Below are positions 7,647 through 11,867 of a DNA stretch of 11,867 nucleotides, one piece after another. Numbering within the stretch: the first letter of the stretch is position 1; each line of letters begins with the position of its first letter. This stretch comes from an uncultured Pseudomonadales bacterium (lineage in GTDB: Bacteria > Pseudomonadota > Gammaproteobacteria > Pseudomonadales > Cellvibrionaceae). The translations under genes were made by a program, and so were the position numbers. The stretch lies in contig CALIUX010000262.1 in the NCBI GenBank assembly GCA_938048505.1, positions 1 through 11,867 of the forward strand, read 5' to 3'. The notes below the pieces were generated by a model. That model made no database searches and was not told the DNA's origin. It worked only from the letters and a program-made list of their open reading frames with translations.

Positions 7647-9188
7647 TTACCACTCATTAACATCTTCTTGACTGAAGCCGTACATGTCTTTTAGTACAGC
7701 TCTAGCACTCATTAAGTCAGCTTTGTACGCTTCAATATCTTTTGCTTCACCTGCTTGTGTCCCATTTGGCAACACAGGTGCATTCCCCATTTTGGCTAAA
7801 ACAGTCTTTAAACTCTCAAGTTTTTCTTCACTTTCACGAAAAGGAGAGAAAGGACTAAATTGTAAACCAAAAGCAAACCCTTTCATCTCAGACCAGTGCT
7901 TAGCTAAATCTTCAAAGTTCTTTAAGCTAGCAAACTTACCCTCATCAAAGGCATCTATATCATCTGTTGTCACATTAATATAATGAATAACCGTTGCAGC
8001 AATACATTCTTCCCATGTCACAGCTGCATCTTTAATCGCCATATTGAGTGAGTCTTGATACATTTTAGTCGCTTCAACGGCTTCGTCTGGTGTCATGCCT
8101 TCAGCAGCAACGGTCATTTTCGCAACGATTTCACGACCATCAATAAATGCTTGCATAGTACGGGATGTAAAATTGTTTTTTCCACGTTCACGTTTAGCGC
8201 AGTTCACTGACTGGCCAAAATTATACTCACTATTCAAATCAATCATGCCGTCAACATTTGAATCATTGAATACACTTGATATCTGTTCTTTTGTTAAAGC
8301 CAATGAATCGCGTGCACCCCCAAAGTAACCAAAGCCTTCATCAAAGTGATGCTCTGCAATAGAGTAAGGCGGAATAGGCTGACCGTCTTTCTGTTGGAAT
8401 TGGCCTGATTGAGCCGCAAAATTTTGCTTTAAATAGTCCGTCGTTCCCTGAGAAAAGCCAACCGACATAAGTAAGAATTTTTGCAGTAGCTGAACGTAAT
8501 CAACTCCATAAGCATCAGTATAAGTAGGGATGTCAAGCATGCCATCTTTTGTATCAACTTTTACTGGACTCAACAACATGATATTAGCGTCAAGCTTATC
8601 AAATATGTAGTTTACAAAAATATCAGGTGTTGCATCACTGGCTAAGCCCTCCCAACCGAAAAAAGGGCTAATAAGACGAGTAGGTTCACCTTTAAGCTCA
8701 CCGCTGGAGTTGATGTACCCCCCAGCGATCTTATCGCGAAGGTTTTTACCAGAGCTAATGTCACCAATCATTTTCTGAATGGCTAAATCACCCGCTTTAG
8801 AAGAGGCGATTATGGTTGCATCGATCGTCGCGTGATCATCGCCACTATAGAGATTCTTAATTTTACCCAAGTTATCAGCGGTGTCCGGTGCCACAATTGC
8901 ACCAGTCGCCTTTTTAATCTCATCCATAATCACATGGCGCGCGATCTGGCCAGAGTAAGAAACGGTATCTTCATCACTGGTATTTTTGAAGGCATAAACA
9001 GCAGCCTCAGAAGAACTATCACCTGAAGACTCTGAAGAATCTTCTGAACTAGCCACGGTTGGAGCAGAACTACTACCTGCCGCTTGAGATGAGCTACTGC
9101 TGCTAGCTGGGCCATTATTACTTGATCCACAACCAACCAAAAAAGAAGAAGTCGCAAGTAATGTTGCGATCATCAAAGAATATTTCAT
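7647..9188 (-). CDS. DUF4856-type serine-linker lipoprotein
   Basis: This 513-residue predicted lipoprotein has signal peptide 1-19, lipobox FLVGC and lipidated Cys20. A very serine-rich linker (about 22-62) should hold the folded part away from the membrane. The remainder resembles DUF4856 domain proteins, with YSGQIARHVIMDEIKKATG near the start, AEHHFDEGFGYFGG in the middle and EECIAATVIHYIN towards the end. These proteins have no assigned biochemistry but tend to occur next to imelysin-like and TonB-receptor genes, as here. Two cysteines in the domain (SVNCAK, WEECIA) could form a disulfide. AGGAG lies six bases before the ATG, a strong start. The DUF assignment is from memory of motif style and should be confirmed by a profile search. 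It is the first gene of the minus-strand set and is followed by a strong terminator. Confidence 0.75.
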   Translation of the reverse strand: MKYSLMIATLLATSSFLVGCGSSNNGPASSSSSSQAAGSSSAPTVASSEDSSESSGDSSSEAAVYAFKNTSDEDTVSYSGQIARHVIMDEIKKATGAIVAPDTADNLGKIKNLYSGDDHATIDATIIASSKAGDLAIQKMIGDISSGKNLRDKIAGGYINSSGELKGEPTRLISPFFGWEGLASDATPDIFVNYIFDKLDANIMLLSPVKVDTKDGMLDIPTYTDAYGVDYVQLLQKFLLMSVGFSQGTTDYLKQNFAAQSGQFQQKDGQPIPPYSIAEHHFDEGFGYFGGARDSLALTKEQISSVFNDSNVDGMIDLNSEYNFGQSVNCAKRERGKNNFTSRTMQAFIDGREIVAKMTVAAEGMTPDEAVEATKMYQDSLNMAIKDAAVTWEECIAATVIHYINVTTDDIDAFDEGKFASLKNFEDLAKHWSEMKGFAFGLQFSPFSPFRESEEKLESLKTVLAKMGNAPVLPNGTQAGEAKDIEAYKADLMSARAVLKDMYGFSQEDVNEW

Positions 9189-9298
9189 AAATTCTCCTGA
9201 ATGCCTTCTCTGAAAGTTAAAAAGGCGCTATCTAACTTGAATGTATAGAGTTTACAAATGGCGTTTTAAGTACAAAAAAGATGCAAATTAGTCTTAAA

Positions 9299-9317
9299 TT
9301 GGCTAGTAATAGGCCAA
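9299..9317. repeat. Short inverted repeat in the lipoprotein gene leader
   Basis: TTGGC (9299-9303) and GCCAA (9313-9317) are inverted arms with a 9-base spacer, 110 bp upstream of the DUF4856-type start codon. This could be a small operator or an RNA hairpin in the leader. It is short enough to occur by chance. Confidence 0.25.
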
Positions 9318-9368
9318 CTATTCGTCGTAAAGTGCTGCATCTTGACGCCTGTAGTTGGTCATACTGCC

Positions 9369-9542
9369 CTAAATACGAATTATTATCAACATCACTCTTG
9401 GTTTTAATTCAACTATCACCTCAAATGTGATGAAAGGCTTATACAAAACCTCAACAGCACCCATACAGGCGCCTGCGTAGACTTTAACAACTGATTTACC
9501 CGCTGGAGCCCAGATAGATGCCGCCCGCCACAGGCCATACAT
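9369..9542 (-). CDS. Possible small ORF of 57 codons, hypothetical
   Basis: An open frame of 57 codons runs from ATG at 9542 to a TAG ending at 9369, between the divergent lipoprotein and HAMP genes. The start is preceded by a GA-repeat and GGGG that could act as a Shine-Dalgarno sequence. The peptide has a mixed first half (MYGLWRAASIWAPAGK) and a hydrophobic end (VMLIIIRI). I recognise no family. The segment is locally richer in G+C than the flanking DNA. Its 3' end overlaps the Fur-like box, which argues against a real gene unless that box is spurious. It may also be a gene remnant or chance. Confidence 0.22.
   Translation of the reverse strand: MYGLWRAASIWAPAGKSVVKVYAGACMGAVEVLYKPFITFEVIVELKPRVMLIIIRI
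9377..9412 (-). promoter_or_regulatory. Possible Fur-like box overlapping a minus-strand promoter
   Basis: On the minus strand GATGTTGATAATAATTCGT (9395 to 9377) matches the 19-base Fur consensus GATAATGATAATCATTATC at 13 positions, with a perfect central GATAAT. The same GATAAT (9387-9382) could serve as a -10 element for a TTGAAT -35 at 9412-9407, though the 19-base spacer is long. A repressor site over a -10 is the usual Fur arrangement. The site lies about 190 bp before the lipoprotein start codon. An iron-regulated receptor cassette downstream makes this plausible but not proven. Confidence 0.35.
9466..9475. repeat. Perfect 10-base palindrome CAGGCGCCTG
   Basis: A GC-rich self-complementary decamer lies in the intergenic region between the divergent genes. 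It could be a protein-binding site. It also falls inside the doubtful small ORF, and no function can be assigned. Confidence 0.25.
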
Positions 9543-9556
9543 ACCCCTCTCTCTCT

Positions 9557-9573
9557 AATCGAGCATATCGATT
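9557..9573. promoter_or_regulatory. Inverted repeat upstream of the HAMP gene, candidate operator
   Basis: AATCGA (9557-9562) and TCGATT (9568-9573) are perfect arms around a 5-base spacer, a dimensions-typical operator dyad. It is preceded by a short CT repeat (9547-9556) and followed by TATACT and TATGAT sequences (around 9584-9596) that could act as -10 elements. No clear -35 accompanies them. It lies 61 bp before the HAMP-protein start codon. Confidence 0.3.
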
Positions 9574-9633
9574 GAACAGCCTTATACTTATGATGAGCAC
9601 AGTACCGCTCTCAAAGCACGAAGGCATACAATT

Positions 9634-10443
9634 ATGATGGTGATGGAAACCAGCTTACGCCGCCAAATGCTGCAGCTCATCGCGATTCAAGGGGCGTTTT
9701 TTTTCATTGCTTTTATAGCAATATGGGCAATTAACCCCAACTGGGTTTTTTGGCATAAAGAGCGTGCCCCCGCGATTGCCCAGTCACTCGATGACTTCAA
9801 ATACCACTACGGCATGCTCAATACGTTAAATATGCGCATTGCTCAACAGCGCTATGAACTTAAAACCGCACGGCAAGAATTTAACGCTATCAATGGCCAG
9901 CTACACGACTCAATACAAGCAATTAAGCAATCAAGCATGACATCACAGCAGTATTTTGGGCTTGATTTTACTGTGCTAGTGCACCTTCTTTTCCATTACA
10001 AAAATAAAGTCACCAAGCTCGATCCAACCTCACCTAACTATGAAGAAGATCTTTGGAACGCAACACTGTATTTCTCTCGAATTCAAAGAGAGTTTTTTTA
10101 CATCTCAGAAGAGATTGACAGAAAGGATGCACAAGAAGCCAGAAAGCAGCTACAGAACGCTAAACAAAGCATGCTAATCTGGCTAGTCACTTGCCTGGGT
10201 ATTTTCTTAGTGGGCATTATTGTGTCAATAAACTATGCCAAGACATGGAAAGCGCAAATTGCACAATTACTGATACAGATTTACCGCATTAGCGCAGATG
10301 ACTATTCAGGTAAATCACAAATACACACAAAAGATGAGTTGGGGTTTGTAGCAACGGCTCTGAATCAAGCGATTACGCGTGTAAAAGAGCGCTGCCATAA
10401 GCAACATTGCCAGCCTGTTGAAACACTCAAAACGCCTCGTTAA
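9634..10443 (+). CDS. Orphan membrane HAMP-domain protein without an output domain
   Basis: This 269-residue protein has the front half of a transmembrane sensor. There is a short cytoplasmic N-terminus, TM1 at about 14-33, a periplasmic helical region of about 145 residues (34-178), TM2 at about 181-201 and a HAMP domain (about 202-253) with the typical DELGFVATALNQ motif (234-245). It stops about 16 residues later with a normal TAA. Kinase, cyclase or chemoreceptor signalling domains are absent, and no continuation is evident in the following 450 bp. It may dimerise with or modulate another sensor, or be a stable remnant of a larger receptor. AAGG lies nine bases before the first ATG; ATGs at 9637 and 9643 are alternatives. 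No near neighbour reveals a partner, although pilus genes follow. Confidence 0.75.
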   Translation: MMVMETSLRRQMLQLIAIQGAFFFIAFIAIWAINPNWVFWHKERAPAIAQSLDDFKYHYGMLNTLNMRIAQQRYELKTARQEFNAINGQLHDSIQAIKQSSMTSQQYFGLDFTVLVHLLFHYKNKVTKLDPTSPNYEEDLWNATLYFSRIQREFFYISEEIDRKDAQEARKQLQNAKQSMLIWLVTCLGIFLVGIIVSINYAKTWKAQIAQLLIQIYRISADDYSGKSQIHTKDELGFVATALNQAITRVKERCHKQHCQPVETLKTPR

Positions 10444-10491
10444 TTAGAGAAAAAATCTATTTTTGCGAAACGTGAAATTGAATCTAATATT

Positions 10492-10545
10492 AAGGCAGTA
10501 CAATTATTATTCTTCCTTTAAGAAGCCTAATGTAAGCACTGCCTT
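10492..10545 (+). terminator. Nested inverted repeat after the HAMP gene
   Basis: AAGGCAGT (10492-10499) and ACTGCCTT (10538-10545) are perfect 8-base arms enclosing a second small hairpin (CTTC 10512-10515 with GAAG 10522-10525). The element begins 49 bp after the HAMP-protein stop. Only three T follow, so it is a modest terminator candidate or a cruciform-type structure. Confidence 0.35.
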
Positions 10546-10884
10546 TAACGTCGTCATTAACAGATCATAACAATCAAAAACGTCCAAAAAACAACCAAAT
10601 TTATTTTCTAAGCACAATAGAAAGCACCACCAATCAACCTCACAATAAGTAATAAGAAATTAAAAAAATCATACTTATTGAGCTAAAAAAAGACTCAGCG
10701 GCAACATAAAAGGACCAATCACTAACAATACAAAAAAACAAAAAATAAGATATAGAAATCGATAAAGCGATAACCAAAAGGAATAAAAATTACACTTTAA
10801 GCAATTGGGAGTAGTAGGGTAACGCTGATTAAGCCCTATCCACCGATCATCTGCCTAGCCAGTACACCCCCCTCCTCATGGTGC

Positions 10885-10890
10885 TATATA
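10885..10890 (+). promoter_or_regulatory. TATATA just upstream of fimT, possible -10 element
   Basis: The hexamer ends seven bases before the fimT ATG. If it is a -10 element, transcription would begin at or next to the start codon and give a leaderless or near-leaderless message. No good -35 is visible 16-18 bases upstream. AAGG (10892-10895) lies only two bases from the ATG, short for a Shine-Dalgarno element. The real promoter may lie further upstream. Confidence 0.22.
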
Positions 10891-10897
10891 TAAGGCC

Positions 10898-11437
10898 ATG
10901 AAAAAAACTATTAGCGCCTACACATTACTCGAACTCATGGTCACTATCGCCGTTGTGGCGATTCTGGCATCTGTTGCTGTGCCCTCTTACAACAACCTCA
11001 TTAACAATAGCCGCCAGAAGTCTGCTGTTAATCAGTTTTTAAGTGAGCTGCAGTTAGCGCGTAGCGAGGCTGTCAAACGCTCCAAGCAAGTCATGATGTG
11101 TGCCAGTGAAGATGGTGCATCATGTAGTACCAATAATGATAAATGGCAAGAAGGGTGGATCATCTTTATTGATGACGATAAAGATAACACCTACGACAGT
11201 GATGAAGAGTTAATTCGTGTCTCAGATGAGACGCATGAGCTACTGACATTCAAAGCAACGAATGATGTAAGCAAATTCATTCGCTACCGTCCCAGTGGTT
11301 TATCTCGTGAAAACGGCACATTCACTGTATGTGATAAGCGCGGAGCTGATCGCGCAAAATCTGTAGTCATTAATATAACTGGCCGCGCACAGGCTTCTGA
11401 TAAAGATCATAACGGAGGTAATCTCACATGCAGCTAA
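10898..11437 (+). CDS. fimT: Type IV pilus minor prepilin FimT/GspH
   Basis: This 179-residue pseudopilin has a short leader, then the hydrophobic TLLELMVTIAVVAILASVAVPSY helix, with the required Glu at +5 (E12). A GspH/FimT globular domain follows (about 45-175): LQLARSEAVKRS helix, WQEGWIIFIDDD strand, EELIRV and a C-terminal region ending NLTCS. Cysteine pairs C68/C76 and C145/C178 are likely disulfides. FimT is a minor pilin of the fimT-pilV-pilW-pilX-pilY1-pilE priming cluster and has been linked to DNA uptake. The usual Gly at position -1 of the prepilin-peptidase site is Ala (A7), and +1 is Tyr instead of Phe. The MKK start is typical and there is no in-frame start further upstream. 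It overlaps pilV by 10 bp. Confidence 0.92.
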   Translation: MKKTISAYTLLELMVTIAVVAILASVAVPSYNNLINNSRQKSAVNQFLSELQLARSEAVKRSKQVMMCASEDGASCSTNNDKWQEGWIIFIDDDKDNTYDSDEELIRVSDETHELLTFKATNDVSKFIRYRPSGLSRENGTFTVCDKRGADRAKSVVINITGRAQASDKDHNGGNLTCS

Positions 11438-11867
11438 TATCCGCTTCCAACTTAACATTATTATCACAGCACAAAGGTTTTGGGCTGATTGAAGTTCTAG
11501 TTGCAATTGTGATTTTTGCTGGTGGCGTACTGGGTGTAGCAACCATGCAATTAAGTGGCTTAAGTTTGCTTTCGAATTCTAATTCATTAAATACGGCTGT
11601 TATTGGCGCGTCTGACATGGCCGACAGAATAAGAGCCAATAAGAGCGGTTTAGATAGCGGGGCCTATGACAACCTAACGGGTAAAACCACGGCAAGATCT
11701 TGTGCAACCACCTGTACACCAATACAAATCGCACAAAGGGATGCTTTAGAAATTTTAGAGCAGTTAAAAACGACATTAAGCGAACCCAACCTCTCGATCA
11801 TTAATGCCGGTAATGATCTCTATACAATACGTATTACTTGGACAGAAAAAGCCGGAGCTGACTGGGG
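11428..11867 (+). CDS. pilV: Type IV pilus minor prepilin PilV (5' part, cut by window edge)
   Basis: The first 146 codons are present and the gene runs off the right edge. A 17-residue leader ends in KG, followed by FGLIEVLVAIVIFAGGVLGV, a canonical class III prepilin site with Gly at -1, Phe at +1 and Glu at +5 (E22). The helix continues into MQLSGLSLLSNSNSLNTAVIGASDMADRIRAN, the typical PilV region, and a Cys pair (CATTC) lies further on. A strong GGAGG at 11414-11418, nine bases before the ATG, lies inside fimT, and the start overlaps the fimT stop. PilV acts with FimT, PilW, PilX and PilE to prime pilus assembly in the inner membrane. The next genes expected downstream are pilW and pilX. 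Confidence 0.92.
   Translation, partial: MQLISASNLTLLSQHKGFGLIEVLVAIVIFAGGVLGVATMQLSGLSLLSNSNSLNTAVIGASDMADRIRANKSGLDSGAYDNLTGKTTARSCATTCTPIQIAQRDALEILEQLKTTLSEPNLSIINAGNDLYTIRITWTEKAGADW

Larger units (their letters stand above)
10444..10897. other. AT-rich noncoding region before fimT
   Basis: About 450 bases with no credible gene on either strand. Apart from the nested inverted repeat at 10492-10545, the stretch from 10550 to 10800 is unusually A-rich on the plus strand, with many short A-runs that could bend DNA or bind H-NS/IHF-like proteins. The base composition becomes more balanced from about 10800. The last 40 bases hold a C-rich run and a TATATA before fimT. No sigma-54 motif of the kind found before glnL was seen. 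Confidence 0.55.

Noticed and set aside
7684..7983. Plus-strand open frames inside the DUF4856-type gene (also 8095-8328 and 8832-9026)
   Set aside because: They are antisense to a well-supported lipoprotein gene with a strong start, and show no recognisable domains or ribosome-binding sites.
9021..9120. Low-complexity serine-codon repeat as a possible tandem repeat or CRISPR-like element
   Set aside because: The codons vary and encode a serine-rich lipoprotein linker; there is no regular repeat-spacer pattern.
10550..10800. A-rich stretch as a possible replication origin or horizontally acquired island edge
   Set aside because: No DnaA-box cluster, iterons, attachment repeats or mobility genes are visible; the composition alone is not enough.
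11300..11639. Minus-strand open frames across fimT and pilV
   Set aside because: They are antisense to two overlapping minor-pilin genes with clear prepilin motifs.

Overview
The window looks like chromosomal DNA from a moderately AT-rich Gammaproteobacterium. NtrBC and FimT/PilV minor pilins of this type, together with a lipoprotein carrying a long poly-serine linker, recall marine Cellvibrio/Saccharophagus/Teredinibacter-type bacteria. That placement is an inference from sequence style, not a phylogenetic result. There is no tRNA, rRNA, CRISPR array, transposase or integrase.

Region 1 (1-2865, plus strand) is the nitrogen two-component system: glnL/ntrB (sensor kinase) overlapping glnG/ntrC (sigma-54 activator) by 14 bp. 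The leader holds a probable sigma-54 (-24/-12) promoter at 341-357. Two NtrC-type dyads (221-237 and 244-260) lie about 116 and 139 bp upstream of the predicted transcription start, an enhancer layout like that of glnAp2. The pair therefore probably activates its own operon. glnA is not in view; a T-tract at the left edge may be the end of its terminator.

Region 2 (3063-9188, minus strand) is a four-gene set transcribed right to left. It encodes a DUF4856-type lipoprotein, an imelysin (M75)-like lipoprotein, a FecA-type TonB-dependent outer-membrane receptor and a fatty-acid-hydroxylase/sterol-desaturase-family membrane protein. The first three form a coherent surface metal-uptake module, most likely for iron. 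A strong intrinsic terminator sits between the first and second genes, ending about a dozen bases before the second start codon, so the lipoprotein gene is probably expressed in excess of the receptor genes. A Fur-like sequence overlapping a possible promoter lies about 190 bp upstream of the first gene. A 57-codon ORF of uncertain reality lies in the same intergenic region.

Region 3 (9634-10443, plus strand) is a stand-alone two-TM protein ending just after a HAMP domain, with no output domain. A noncoding AT-rich stretch of about 450 bp follows.

Region 4 (10898 to the right edge, plus strand) is the start of a type IV pilus minor-pilin operon, fimT then pilV, overlapping by 10 bp; pilV runs off the window. 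FimT has an unusual Ala at the prepilin-peptidase -1 position.

The most notable points are the predicted self-activating ntrBC promoter, the metal-uptake cassette ending in a membrane di-iron hydroxylase-like gene with an internal terminator, and the orphan HAMP sensor. No wholly new system is evident; the DUF4856/imelysin/receptor/hydroxylase cassette is the best candidate for undescribed biochemistry.
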